A DNA stretch of 52,340 bases, taken from assembly GCF_006152065.1 (NCBI RefSeq), contig NZ_VDFW01000041.1, positions 1-52,340 on the forward strand, in the 5' to 3' direction. Each line of letters begins with the position of its first letter. Position 1 is the first letter of the stretch. Shown here piece by piece: positions 1 through 7,882 of this stretch. The position numbers and the translations under genes were made by a program. The DNA comes from Amycolatopsis alkalitolerans. GTDB taxonomy: Bacteria; Actinomycetota; Actinomycetes; Mycobacteriales; Pseudonocardiaceae. The notes beneath the pieces were generated by a model, which searched no databases, was not told the DNA's origin, and was given only the letters and a program-made list of their open reading frames with translations.

Positions 1-1222
1 CGGCGACCGGGCCCGCCACCGGCGGACCCACCGGACGCGCGGGCGGCACGGGCACCACCGGTGGCACGGGGCGCGCCGGGGCCGGCGGCGCGACGGGCGC
101 GACTCCTCCCGGCACGGGCGGGGGCAGTTGCGCCGGGGCGGGCGCGGCAGGTGGCGGAGGGAGCGGCTGGTGCACGACCGGTGGCGCGTAGCTGGGCTGC
201 ACGGTCGGCGGCGGCTGGTACGTACCTCCGGCGAAACCGGAGGCGACGGTGCCGCCCGGGAGGTGGTGGCCGGACGGCGGGGTCGGCACGTTGTCGAACC
301 CGCCGTGGGCCAGGAAACCGTCGTAATGGCCGGTCTGGATCGGCCCGGTGCCCGCGTCGGCGTTCAGTCCTGGCGGCGGACCGGTGTCCGCGACCGCACC
401 GCTCGCGGCGCCGACCGGCCCCGGCACCCCGGCCGGAGGCGTGATGCCGCCCGGGTCGTCCACCGCCGGTGGTGGTGACGCACCGGTGAGGCCTGGCGCG
501 GCATCCGGAGGCGCGACTCCGGCCACCGCGCTCCCGGCGGTGCCCACCGCTCCCGCGGTCACGTCGTGCACCGGCCGCAGCAACGGGCTGTCCTCGAAAG
601 ACGGGTCATCGCCCGCCGGGGCCAGCAGGTGCGCCGGCACACCGGTGACCGCGCTCAGCAACCCGCCCTGCCCGTGCGGCGAGTGCACGCCGGGATTCGG
701 ATCGACCAGCTCGGGCCTGCCCCCGCCGCCCGGGCCGATCGCGCCCGCCAGACCGTGCGTCAGCGAGGAGAGGTTGGCCGCCGTCCCGTGCAGCACCGTG
801 TCCACGCCGAGCAGCGCGGACGGATGCCCGGCCGACGCCGCCGCGTGCGCGGCGTCCTGGTTCTTCGCGGCATCGGTCAATTGCCGGATCATCTCCACCT
901 TCGCCGAGCCGACCTGATCGGCCGCATGCGTCAACCGGTCCGCGGCGGCACCAGCGCCCTGTGCCGCAAGCGTCAGCTTTCCCTTGTCCGGGTGCACGAA
1001 ATCGGACCACATCGTGCGCGCGGCGTCCGCCGACGGGCCCGAGAGCGCACCGATCGCACCACCGGCCGTGTGATCGGCGTCGGCGGCAAGCGAATGCAGC
1101 TTCGACTGCGCGCCGCGCCAGGCGTCCGCTTGCGCGCGCAGCTTGTCCTCATCCGCCTGCGGCCAGCTCAGCCCGGTCGCGGCCGCGACATCGGCCAGTT
1201 CGGGGGGCAGCTCGATACCCAT
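1..1222 (-). CDS. WXG100-like, proline-rich putative type VII secretion substrate (partial, C-terminus beyond left edge)
   Basis: The frame reads open on the minus strand from ATG at 1222 to the window edge (407 codons visible). Residues ~1-140 are Ala-rich and helical, with the start MGIELPPELADVAAATGLSW and a TMWSDF segment, as in WXG100-like N-terminal domains of large actinobacterial type VII substrates (the CpnT type). From about residue 200 the chain becomes Gly/Pro-rich, and the last ~100 visible codons are almost only Pro, Val, Ala and Gly. Its ATG shares one base with the stop of the upstream small helical gene (TGATG), so the two are translationally coupled. A C-terminal enzyme or toxin domain would lie outside the window; none can be claimed. 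Domain type is inferred from composition and neighbours. Confidence 0.7.
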   Translation of the reverse strand, partial: MGIELPPELADVAAATGLSWPQADEDKLRAQADAWRGAQSKLHSLAADADHTAGGAIGALSGPSADAARTMWSDFVHPDKGKLTLAAQGAGAAADRLTHAADQVGSAKVEMIRQLTDAAKNQDAAHAAASAGHPSALLGVDTVLHGTAANLSSLTHGLAGAIGPGGGGRPELVDPNPGVHSPHGQGGLLSAVTGVPAHLLAPAGDDPSFEDSPLLRPVHDVTAGAVGTAGSAVAGVAPPDAAPGLTGASPPPAVDDPGGITPPAGVPGPVGAASGAVADTGPPPGLNADAGTGPIQTGHYDGFLAHGGFDNVPTPPSGHHLPGGTVASGFAGGTYQPPPTVQPSYAPPVVHQPLPPPPAAPAPAQLPPPVPGGVAPVAPPAPARPVPPVVPVPPARPVGPPVAGPVA

Positions 1223-1524
1223 CACTCACCCCTGATCGCGTCCGCCGCGCCCGTGTCGCCCGCCTGGTACCGCCGCGCGGCGTCGGCGAACGAGCCGCCC
1301 GCGCCGCCGAGCCCGCCGGCCAGGCCCTTCACCCGCTCCACCGCCTCGGCGGCGGGCGCGGTGTGCGCCGCGGCGAAGCTCTGGCCGACCATGTCGTCGC
1401 CCCACGGCGCGCCGTCCAGCGCCTGCTCCAACTCTGCCGAGATCCGCGCCGCACGCTCCACCAGCGCGTCGAAATCCTTGGCGCGCGCGGAAAGCCTGTC
1501 GACGTCGGCTTCGAAGCCGGTCAC
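1222..1524 (-). CDS. Small WXG100/ESX-type helical protein
   Basis: Encodes 100 residues, the usual size of WXG100 proteins: two predicted helices separated by a turn containing GAPWGDDMVGQSF near residues 38-50, which is the likely hairpin (W-G-D in place of the canonical W-x-G). No signal peptide or membrane segment. The start ATG overlaps the stop of the YbaB-like gene (ATGA, 1521-1524), and its own stop overlaps the start of the next gene, so three genes form one coupled unit. Role inferred: partner or secretion chaperone for the large downstream protein. It could instead be a general DUF-type helical protein. Confidence 0.65.
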   Translation of the reverse strand: MTGFEADVDRLSARAKDFDALVERAARISAELEQALDGAPWGDDMVGQSFAAAHTAPAAEAVERVKGLAGGLGGAGGSFADAARRYQAGDTGAADAIRGE

Positions 1525-1943
1525 CGGGTGACCCAGTTCTGGTCCTCGTAACTTTCCTCGTCCACGGGTTGTCTCGCCGGCCGCGCCAGCTCCGGTTCGT
1601 CCAGATCGGCCGTGCCGAGCAGCAGCGACTGCGGGTCGGTCCCGCTGGGCAGCGCCGGCGCCATGATCTCACTGGCCGCCGTCAGCGCGCGGACGCTCGC
1701 GGACGCCGTCGCGCGCACGATCGCCTCCGCGAGCTCGGCCGGCCGGTACCGGCGGTACGCCTCTTCGGCGATGACCAGCCCGGTGAGCGTGCCGCGCGGG
1801 CCCACGGTCGCCGTGACGAGCCGCCCGGGATCGCTTTCCGAGGCCGTCACCCCGCCCAGCTCTCGCTGCAGGGAGGCGAGCTGTTCTCTGCTGCGGCGAT
1901 AGTCGGCCAGTAGCTCTTCCACCTGTGCGCGGTGCTCGCTCAC
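1521..1943 (-). CDS. YbaB/EbfC-family protein heading the ESX-like cassette
   Basis: 140 residues starting at GTG 1943 behind a strong AGGAGGGG ribosome site. Residues ~1-28 form a coiled helix (MSEHRAQVEELLADYRRSRE), followed by the YbaB-like sheet with VTATVGPRGTLTGLVI and a second helix, the usual layout of small nucleoid-associated YbaB/EbfC proteins. In actinobacteria divergent YbaB copies of this kind commonly precede WXG100-type genes in type VII loci, which is the arrangement here. The acidic C-terminal tail (residues ~110-140) lacks the basic DNA-binding character of true EbfC. Function in the cassette is unknown. Confidence 0.7.
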   Translation of the reverse strand: MSEHRAQVEELLADYRRSREQLASLQRELGGVTASESDPGRLVTATVGPRGTLTGLVIAEEAYRRYRPAELAEAIVRATASASVRALTAASEIMAPALPSGTDPQSLLLGTADLDEPELARPARQPVDEESYEDQNWVTR

Positions 1944-2062
1944 GGCACCCCTCCTCGGTAGTACAGCAGTCGGCTTCGAGGTCCGACGCAGCCGGGACCG
2001 CCTCGGTTCCCGCTCGGGAAAGAAGGTGCCCTATCGGGCCGGAATCCGCATCAGCGCGGCAG

Positions 2063-2596
2063 TCAACCGCGGCCCCGCGCCCGGTCCTCGCCGGGGAAGT
2101 CGTCGTACGGGTTGTCGTTCACCTCGCGGTAGATGACCGTGTGCACGCGCTCGACGTGCGGAATGTCGTCGAAGCGCAGCGGCTCGTGCGAAGCCGACTC
2201 GATGACCAGCGTCCCGCAGCCGAACATGCGGTCGACCAGCCCGTGCTCGAACTGGACGCTGTTGATCCGGCTCATCGGGATATCGATGCCGACGCGCTTG
2301 ATGACGCCTTCGCGGGTGATCAGGCGGTCGGTGGTGACGATGAAATGCGTGGTGCGCCAGCGGATCAGGGGGGCGAGGAAGAGCCAGCAGATCAGCACGA
2401 GCGCGACCACGCCGATGGCGATCGTCGCGATCTGCCCCCAGCCCGCGGTGACCCCGTCGGCCAGCGTGTAGAGCCAGATCCCGGCGCCGACCGTCACGAG
2501 CAGCCAGAACACCGGCCAGATCAGCATCTTGAAATGCGGATGGCTGTGCACAATGACCTGCTCGTTCTCGCTGAGCAGGCCCTCCGGGTACGCCAC
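2063..2596 (-). CDS. PH-domain (bPH2/YdbS-like) membrane protein
   Basis: 177 residues if GTG 2596 is used (VAYPEGLLSENEQV). Two adjacent membrane segments lie at about residues 22-44 and 55-78, followed by a bacterial PH domain containing FIVTTDRLITREGV and IPMSRINSVQFEHG, the signature pattern of the bPH2 family. The tail is charged. It sits 31 bases downstream of birA on the same strand, as in mycobacteria (Rv3278c-Rv3279c order). Function is unknown; related proteins are envelope-associated. The start was chosen because the family alignment begins close to this point and the upstream reading frame overlaps birA antisensically. Confidence 0.8.
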   Translation of the reverse strand: MAYPEGLLSENEQVIVHSHPHFKMLIWPVFWLLVTVGAGIWLYTLADGVTAGWGQIATIAIGVVALVLICWLFLAPLIRWRTTHFIVTTDRLITREGVIKRVGIDIPMSRINSVQFEHGLVDRMFGCGTLVIESASHEPLRFDDIPHVERVHTVIYREVNDNPYDDFPGEDRARGRG

Positions 2597-2627
2597 GGCA
2601 CGCTCCGATTCTCGGGTACTGGTGTGG

Positions 2628-3443
2628 TCAAGGTACCGCTCGCAGGTGGACCACGTCCCCCGCGAGCACCGTGTGCGGTTTGCCGGTTTCGTCGGTGACC
2701 ATGAGCTGGCCGGACGGGTCGACGTCGGTCGCGGTGCCCAGCAGCGTCGCGTCGCCGGGCAGCATGACCCGGACCTGCTGGCCGATCGTCTCGCACCGTG
2801 CCCGGTACTCCTCCAGCAGCCCGGCCGCGGCGAGATCACCGCCCGCCGCGCGCCACCGGCGTTCCCGCCGGTCCAATGCGGACAGCAGGAGCAACGCGAG
2901 CTCGGTGCGGTCCGTCGTGCGGGCACCCTGCTCCGCGAGCGATGTCGGGCGCAGCCCGCCCGGGCCGGGTTCCACGCCCGGCCCGAGCGGGCGGATGTTC
3001 AACCCGATGCCGAGCACGACGGCGGTCTCCTCGGCAGCGACCGATTCCGCCAGGATTCCGGCGCATTTGCCGCGCTCGGGCCCGGCGAGGACGTCGTTCG
3101 GCCATTTGAGGGCGGCGTCGACACCGAGATCGGCGGTGAGGTCGGTGACCGCGAGCCCGGCCACGAGGGCGAGCGAACCCAGCTTCGTGAACCCGACACC
3201 GTGCGGGCGCAGCAGGACGCTGAGGTAGAGGCCGGCGCCTTTCGGCGAGACCCAGGTGCGAGCGCGACGGCCCACACCGGCCGTCTGCTCCTCGGCGATG
3301 AGCACGGTCCGGTCGGGCGTCTGGCCCGTCCCGGCGGCTGCTCGCAGGTCGGCGTTGGTCGAGCCGGTGCTGCTCACCACGTCGAGGGCCGCGTACGGGC
3401 CGACGAGCTCGGCGCGCAACCGGGCGGCGTTCATGGCGGTCAC
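2628..3443 (-). CDS. birA: Biotin--[acetyl-CoA-carboxylase] ligase
   Basis: 271 residues. The enzyme activates biotin with ATP and attaches it to the carrier domain of acyl-CoA carboxylases; here its obvious client is AccA3 (28687-30468). Visible motifs are STGSTN (25-30), the biotinyl-AMP loop GVGRRARTW (56-64, slightly unlike the canonical GRGRRG), KWPNDV (113-118), the lysine of GKCAGIL (~126) and GIGLNI (145-150), followed by a C-terminal SH3-like domain. No N-terminal helix-turn-helix is present, so it is a class I enzyme that does not act as a repressor. The PH-domain gene follows it. Start could be the first Met or the Met four codons later. Confidence 0.93.
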   Translation of the reverse strand: MTAMNAARLRAELVGPYAALDVVSSTGSTNADLRAAAGTGQTPDRTVLIAEEQTAGVGRRARTWVSPKGAGLYLSVLLRPHGVGFTKLGSLALVAGLAVTDLTADLGVDAALKWPNDVLAGPERGKCAGILAESVAAEETAVVLGIGLNIRPLGPGVEPGPGGLRPTSLAEQGARTTDRTELALLLLSALDRRERRWRAAGGDLAAAGLLEEYRARCETIGQQVRVMLPGDATLLGTATDVDPSGQLMVTDETGKPHTVLAGDVVHLRAVP

Positions 3444-3512
3444 ACCGAAAGACTAGTCACCGGAAGCGTGTTCGCTCGTTGGAGAGCGTGGCAGTTCCCT
3501 AGTGTTGGGCAG

Positions 3513-4637
3513 GTGACCATCCGTTTCCCGAAATGGGGCCGCGCGGCGGCCGGCCGGGCGCTGATCGCGCTGCTCCTGGTGGGCGCGCTGGTGACCGCCG
3601 GCTGGATCTTCGCCCGCAAGCCGCAGCAACCCGTGCGGCCGCTGGCCGCCCCCACCGAAGTGCCGGGTGGCAACGCGGCCACGGCGGCCGGGCCTTCGGT
3701 CCTGCAGGGGACCGCGCCGGTGCAGGCGGAAGCGCCACGGGATCAGGGCGCGAGTGCGCTCCAGACGTGGGCCACCGGGCTCAGCGGGCCGCTCGACATC
3801 CCGGAACGCGCGCTCGCCGGCTACGCCACGGCCGAGCTCACGCTGCGCAAGGAACAGCCCGGCTGCCACCTGTCCTGGGTCACGCTCGCCGGAATCGGCA
3901 AGGCCAGCTCCGACCACGGCCGGTTCGGGGGTGACTCGCTCGCGAGCGACGGCACGGTGCGCAAGGCGCTCGGGGCGGTGCCGCTGCAGGGCGCGGCCGG
4001 GCAGCCGGCGAGCGAGCGGCGCAGCGGGCCGATGCAGCTGACGTCGCAGGAATGGCAACGGGGTCAGGGCAACATCCAGGACGTCGACGACGCCTCGATC
4101 GCGGCCGGGCGCGTGCTGTGCGCGAGCGGGAACCTGCAGTCCGGCCTGACCTGGTGGAACGCGATCGCGAAGTACCGGAACTCGGACCTGTTCCGCCAGC
4201 AGGTCCTCGGCAACGCGCAGCTGTACGCGGCGCTGTCGCTGGCGCCGCAGACGGCGGGGAACCCGTCCGTGCGCGCGGTGCGGTTCGCGCTCGACCAGAT
4301 CGGCCTGCCGTACGTGTGGGGCGGCAACGGCCCGGACGCGGGCGCGGCCGGGTTCGACTGCTCGGGCCTGACGAAGGCCGCGTACGACAGCGCCGGGATT
4401 TCGCTGCCGCGCACGGCGGACTCGCAGTTCCGCACCGAACCGCGAGTCCAGGGCGAGCCGGCGATGGGCGACCTGGTGTTCTACGGCAGCCCGGCGACGT
4501 TCATCCACCACGTCGGGCTGTACCTGGGCAACGGCCTGATGATCAATGCGCCGACGCAGGGTATGGCCGTGCAGATCGCGACCTACCACGTCCCCGGCGA
4601 CGACTACACCGGCGCCGGGCGACCGGCTGTCCAGTGA
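3513..4637 (+). CDS. NlpC/P60 cell-wall hydrolase with degenerate transglycosylase domain
   Basis: 374 residues from GTG 3513. An N-terminal membrane anchor (residues ~13-34) precedes a linker, a lytic-transglycosylase-like domain (~95-245) and a C-terminal NlpC/P60 peptidase domain (~250-374). The peptidase looks intact: YVWGGNG (267-273), catalytic Cys in FDCSGL (Cys283), and His in HHVGLY (332-333). In the middle domain the family's catalytic segment GIGRxESxHG reads GIGKASSDHG (127-136), so the catalytic Glu is Ser. Expected role: cleavage of D-Glu/mDAP peptide bonds outside the membrane. It is divergent from birA. Confidence 0.88.
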   Translation: MTIRFPKWGRAAAGRALIALLLVGALVTAGWIFARKPQQPVRPLAAPTEVPGGNAATAAGPSVLQGTAPVQAEAPRDQGASALQTWATGLSGPLDIPERALAGYATAELTLRKEQPGCHLSWVTLAGIGKASSDHGRFGGDSLASDGTVRKALGAVPLQGAAGQPASERRSGPMQLTSQEWQRGQGNIQDVDDASIAAGRVLCASGNLQSGLTWWNAIAKYRNSDLFRQQVLGNAQLYAALSLAPQTAGNPSVRAVRFALDQIGLPYVWGGNGPDAGAAGFDCSGLTKAAYDSAGISLPRTADSQFRTEPRVQGEPAMGDLVFYGSPATFIHHVGLYLGNGLMINAPTQGMAVQIATYHVPGDDYTGAGRPAVQ

Positions 4638-4659
4638 GCGCCGACGAGCGCGGCCCCGG

Positions 4660-5145
4660 TCAGCTGAGCGCGGCGGCGAACATGCCGGGCTCGTACGAAC
4701 CGCCTCTCTGGTGCACGATGACGGCGAGCCGGTTGGCCGCGTTGATCAGCGCGACACCGGCGACCAGCGCGGCGATCTGGTCGTCGTCGTAGTGCTTGCG
4801 GACGAGGCCCCAGGTTTCGTCGGACACGCCCTGGTGAGCGTCGGCGAGCCGGGTGCCCTCTTCCGCGAGCGCCAGCGCGGCCTGCTCCGCCTCGGTGAAC
4901 ACGGTGGACTCGCGCCAGGCCGCGACCAGGTTGATCCGGACGGCGCTTTCGCCGGCGGCCGCCAGTTCCTTGGTGTGCAGGTCGATGCACCAGCCACAGC
5001 CGTTGATCTGGCTGGCGCGCAACGAAACCAGCTCAAGCGTCGACTTCGGCAGCGGCGACTGGGTGATCACCAGACTGGCATTGGCGAACCGCTTGGCGAA
5101 CTTGGCGGCGATCTCGTTGTCGAACATGTCGAACCGGGCTTCCAT
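4660..5145 (-). CDS. Carboxymuconolactone decarboxylase/AhpD-like protein, ECF41 partner
   Basis: 161 residues from ATG 5145, with AGGACGG ribosome site upstream. It carries the AhpD-type redox motif CGWCIDLH (Cys50, Cys53, His57), so it probably acts as a thiol-dependent peroxidatic or alkylhydroperoxidase-like enzyme in the cytoplasm. It is divergent from an ECF41-type sigma factor, and a promoter matching the ECF41 consensus lies 42 bases upstream of its ATG (5187-5213). ECF41 sigma factors are known to sit beside and transcribe such carboxymuconolactone decarboxylase/oxidoreductase/epimerase genes. A longer reading from 5262 would run through that promoter and is rejected. Confidence 0.88.
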   Translation of the reverse strand: MEARFDMFDNEIAAKFAKRFANASLVITQSPLPKSTLELVSLRASQINGCGWCIDLHTKELAAAGESAVRINLVAAWRESTVFTEAEQAALALAEEGTRLADAHQGVSDETWGLVRKHYDDDQIAALVAGVALINAANRLAVIVHQRGGSYEPGMFAAALS

Positions 5146-5186
5146 GATTCCGTCCTCACTCGAAGTGGTGCACTGAACGACCACCA

Positions 5187-5213
5187 GATGCCGGCGGCCC
5201 GATTCTTGTGACA
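5187..5213 (-). promoter_or_regulatory. ECF41-type promoter of the AhpD-like gene
   Basis: On the minus strand TGTCACA (5213-5207) is followed after exactly 16 bases by CATC (5190-5187). The published ECF41 consensus is TGTCACA-N16-CGTC, so the -35 is perfect and the -10 differs by one base. The ATG is 42 bases downstream. Confidence 0.75.
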
Positions 5214-5222
5214 GCGTCCCGG

Positions 5223-5249
5223 CGTCACAAAGCGGCGGGACCCGGCGTC
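5223..5249 (+). promoter_or_regulatory. ECF41-type autoregulatory promoter of the sigma gene
   Basis: CGTCACA (5223-5229), 16 bases, then CGTC (5246-5249): one mismatch in the -35 and a perfect -10 against the ECF41 consensus. The sigma-factor GTG is 41 bases downstream. It lies back to back with the promoter at 5187-5213. Confidence 0.72.
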
Positions 5250-5290
5250 TGGTGGGAGACACGGCAAGAGCGAAGAGACAGGAGCGGTCA

Positions 5291-6187
5291 GTGAGCGAGG
5301 ACGGTCAGGCGGACGCCGCCACCGAGGCGTTCGTCGCCCACCGCAATCTGCTGTTCACCGTCGCCTACGAGATGCTCGGTTCGGCCGCCGACGCGGAGGA
5401 CGTCCTGCAGGAGACCTGGCTGCGGTGGGCGGGCGTCGATCTCGCCACGGTGCGGGACCGGCGTGCGTACCTGGTCCGGATCATCACGCGCCAGGCGCTC
5501 ACGCGGCTGCGGACGCTCGGGCGGCGCAAGGAATCCTATGTCGGGCAATGGTTGCCCGAGCCGCTGCTGACCGCGCCCGATGTGGCGGAGGACGTCGAAC
5601 TGGCCGACAGCGTCTCGATGGCGATGCTGCTGGTGCTGGAGACGCTCTCACCGACCGAACGTGCCGTGTTCGTGCTCCGTGAGGTGTTCGACCTGGCCTA
5701 CGGCGAGATCGCCGAAGCAGTCGGCAAGAACGCCGCCGCGGTCCGCCAGATCGCCCACCGGGCGCGAGCCCACGTCGCGGCGCGCCGGCCACGCGAAGTC
5801 GTTTCTCCGGCCGAGAGCCGGGCCGCGCTCGACGCGTTCCGGCGCGCGGTCGAGACGGGCGATCTGCAGAGCCTGCTCGACATCCTCGCGCCGGACGTCG
5901 TCGCACTGGGTGACGGTGGCGGGGTGAAGCAGGCCGTGCCGCGGCCCATCGTGGGCGCCGACCGGGTCGCCCGCGTGATGATCGCCGGGATGGGCCGGGT
6001 CGCCGGCGCGGCCACGCTGGAGCCCGCACAGGTGAACGGCTATCCCGCGCTGATCCTGCGGCTGGACGGGGAACTCGACACCGTCATCGCCCTGCGCATC
6101 GACGGTGGCCTCATCACCGGACTCTACGGGGTGCGCAATCCGGCGAAACTGTCGCATATGGACCGGGAGACGCTCCTGCGCCGTTGA
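5291..6187 (+). CDS. sigJ: ECF41-family RNA polymerase sigma factor (SigJ-like) with SnoaL-like C-terminal domain
   Basis: 298 residues from GTG 5291, placed 7 bases after AGGAG. Sigma region 2 (YEMLGSAADAEDVLQETWLR) and region 4 (LSPTERAVFVLREVF, with YGEIAEAVGKNAAAVRQ) are followed by a ~100-residue SnoaL-like extension. All three ECF41 hallmarks are visible: WLPEPL in the linker, DGGG in the extension and an NPAKL variant of the C-terminal NPDKL motif. In this family the extension both stimulates and restrains activity, without an anti-sigma factor; none is encoded nearby. The gene is divergent from its presumed target, the AhpD-like gene, and probably activates itself too. Confidence 0.92.
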   Translation: MSEDGQADAATEAFVAHRNLLFTVAYEMLGSAADAEDVLQETWLRWAGVDLATVRDRRAYLVRIITRQALTRLRTLGRRKESYVGQWLPEPLLTAPDVAEDVELADSVSMAMLLVLETLSPTERAVFVLREVFDLAYGEIAEAVGKNAAAVRQIAHRARAHVAARRPREVVSPAESRAALDAFRRAVETGDLQSLLDILAPDVVALGDGGGVKQAVPRPIVGADRVARVMIAGMGRVAGAATLEPAQVNGYPALILRLDGELDTVIALRIDGGLITGLYGVRNPAKLSHMDRETLLRR

Positions 6188-6191
6188 CCGG

Positions 6192-6674
6192 TCACTTCCG
6201 GTAGCCAGCGAGCAGGTACAGGCCGCCGACGAGGACGACCGGAACCGCGACCGCCATGGCGGAACCATGCAGGGACGCCAGGAGCGGGGCGCCGACCAGC
6301 ACCAGCAGCCAGCCGGCGTGCACCGGCCTGCGCAGGCCCAGCACGCCCAGCGGCACGGCGACCGCGAACGCGGCGATGGCGCCGACCGGCCCGACGTCGT
6401 CCTCGTGCACGATGTCGAATGCCAGGTCGATCAGGATGAACAGAGCCACGATCGCCGCGGCGATCGTCAGCAGGTTCGTCGCCATCCGCGGCCACAGCGC
6501 CGCGCAGACCACCAGTGCGGCCATGGGCACCAGCCACGACAGCGTGAGCAGGACGCCGCGCAGCCCGCCCGGGTCCGTCAAGACCTCCCCGATGATGAAC
6601 GCGCAACCGAAGACGGCGTAAAACGCCACGAGGCCGAACGACAGGTATTTGAGCACCCTGGCGGCGCTTGCCAT
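6192..6674 (-). CDS. Small multi-pass membrane protein of unknown function
   Basis: 160 residues from ATG 6674, eight bases after a near-perfect AGGAGGT ribosome site. About five hydrophobic segments are seen, starting with YLSFGLVAFYAVFGCAFIIG, then LSWLVPMAALVVCAALW, LLTIAAAIVALFILIDLAF, a Val/Ala-rich fourth and a C-terminal one ending in LLAGYRK. I do not recognise the family. It is convergent with the sigma gene (four bases between stops), so it is not part of that operon, and on its other side lies only a gene remnant. Confidence 0.75.
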   Translation of the reverse strand: MASAARVLKYLSFGLVAFYAVFGCAFIIGEVLTDPGGLRGVLLTLSWLVPMAALVVCAALWPRMATNLLTIAAAIVALFILIDLAFDIVHEDDVGPVGAIAAFAVAVPLGVLGLRRPVHAGWLLVLVGAPLLASLHGSAMAVAVPVVLVGGLYLLAGYRK

Positions 6675-6750
6675 GCCGACCACCTCCTCTGCGCACGAGC
6701 GTTGCCCCGCGTCCGCCCCGTGCGTAGAGACCAAAGACCTCGAAGTGGTC

Positions 6751-7047
6751 ATGACCACCGAAGGGATCGAGGCCGTGTTCCTGACGACCCACAACTGGGG
6801 CAAGGCGGCGAAGTTCTTCCAGGCGCTCGGTTTCGAAAGACGCCACGGCGGCCACGTTGCGCCAAGGCGTCCGGGACGCCGTTCATCAGCTTCTACCCGC
6901 CCGAGGAGATGCTGGCACTGGCACGTGACGCCGGTTTCGGCGAAGACCGGCGTGTGCCGGACTTCACTGGCCTAACGCTATTTCGCGAACCGCTCGGACG
7001 GGCTCCGACCGTCGAGCGGCGAGGACTTCCTGCTGGCGACGACCTAA
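6751..7047 (+). pseudogene. Chimeric remnant: VOC/glyoxalase N-terminus joined to methyltransferase C-terminus
   Basis: From ATG 6751 the frame reads MTTEGIEAVFLTTHNWGKAA and FFQALGFE, the characteristic start of a VOC-fold (glyoxalase-like) protein, and loses similarity at about 6835-6855. In another frame from ~6861 the sequence reads GTPFISFYPPEEMLALARDAGF, typical of the C-terminal part of class I SAM methyltransferases. A second shift near 6990 gives FANRSDGLRPSSGEDFLLAT and a TAA at 7045-7047, again like a methyltransferase C-terminus. No single frame covers the whole, so this is two decayed gene ends fused by deletion. Its stop overlaps the end of the convergent MBL gene. Confidence 0.7.
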
Positions 7048-7871
7048 CCGAGGTGGTCGTTGGCGCCGCTGACCCAGGCGATGTAACGCTCCGCGGAGCG
7101 GCGTACCGCGTCCTTGGCGTCGGCGAGGACCCTGCCGCCCAACAGGCCGTAGAGCCGATCGAAAGCGTAGGGCTCGACGCGGTCCACGATTCGCCGGACC
7201 AGCCCGGCGGAAAGCGGGATGTCGTTCGGGTAGCTCCGCATGAACGTCACCCAGCCCGTCGCCCGCACCGGAACGATGGTGTCGCCGGTGAGCAGGATGC
7301 CCTTCCCCCCGGCGCCGGACGCGACATGCGCGACCGCCGCACCCGGGAAGTGCCCGCCCGCTTCGACGAGGGTGATCCCGGGCAGGATCTCCTCGGTACC
7401 GGCCCACTCCCGGATCACCGGGTCCTCGCGGCGCACCCAGCGCCGGTCCGCGGAGTTCACCAGGACCGGGACTCGCCCGAGCTGGTGACTCCAGCTGACC
7501 TGGGAGCCGTACATATGCGGATGGCTCGCCACGATCACCGCCGCCCCGCCCAGTTCGGTGATCTTCTCGGCCAGCGCCCGGTCGAGGTGGTTGGGCGGGT
7601 CCCACAGCAGGTTGCCCCCCGGGGTCCGCACCAGGTGGGTCCATTGACCGATACCGAACCTCGGTTCCCGGTTGAGCCGGTGCACGCCCTCCTCCAGCTC
7701 CTGGTGCACCAGCTCGTGCCCGTCGGCGGCCAGCTTGTCCAGCGTGGTCCAGACCTGACCGGTCTCCGGGACCCATTGCCGCTCGTCGGCGCAGATCTCG
7801 CAAACCGCGGCGGGAGGTTGCTCGCTGTCGGGGTGTTCGACCCCGCAGGTACCGCAAATCCAGATCGTCAT
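7044..7871 (-). CDS. MBL-fold hydrolase with N-terminal rubredoxin-like zinc ribbon
   Basis: 275 residues from ATG 7871. The N-terminus has two Cys pairs (CGTC at 6-9 and CEIC further on), a rubredoxin-type knuckle, followed by a metallo-beta-lactamase fold. Metal-site segments visible are SHPHMYGS (HxH kept, the canonical DH replaced), EAGGHFPG and LLTGDT. Proteins of this layout exist as a distinct MBL subfamily; the substrate is unknown. It lies 11 bases after an MmyB-type regulator on the same strand, most likely as its target and co-transcribed. A GTG at 7886 is an alternative start but sits directly on the GGAGG. Confidence 0.82.
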   Translation of the reverse strand: MTIWICGTCGVEHPDSEQPPAAVCEICADERQWVPETGQVWTTLDKLAADGHELVHQELEEGVHRLNREPRFGIGQWTHLVRTPGGNLLWDPPNHLDRALAEKITELGGAAVIVASHPHMYGSQVSWSHQLGRVPVLVNSADRRWVRREDPVIREWAGTEEILPGITLVEAGGHFPGAAVAHVASGAGGKGILLTGDTIVPVRATGWVTFMRSYPNDIPLSAGLVRRIVDRVEPYAFDRLYGLLGGRVLADAKDAVRRSAERYIAWVSGANDHLG

Positions 7872-7882
7872 GGACCCACTCT

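Noticed and set aside
2529..3512. Upstream extension of the NlpC/P60 frame
   Set aside because: Lies antisense to birA and the PH gene; the protein family begins with the membrane anchor just after GTG 3513.
3453..4589. 378-codon open frame opposite the NlpC/P60 gene
   Set aside because: Antisense to a clearly real gene and with Arg/Val/Pro-rich shadow composition.
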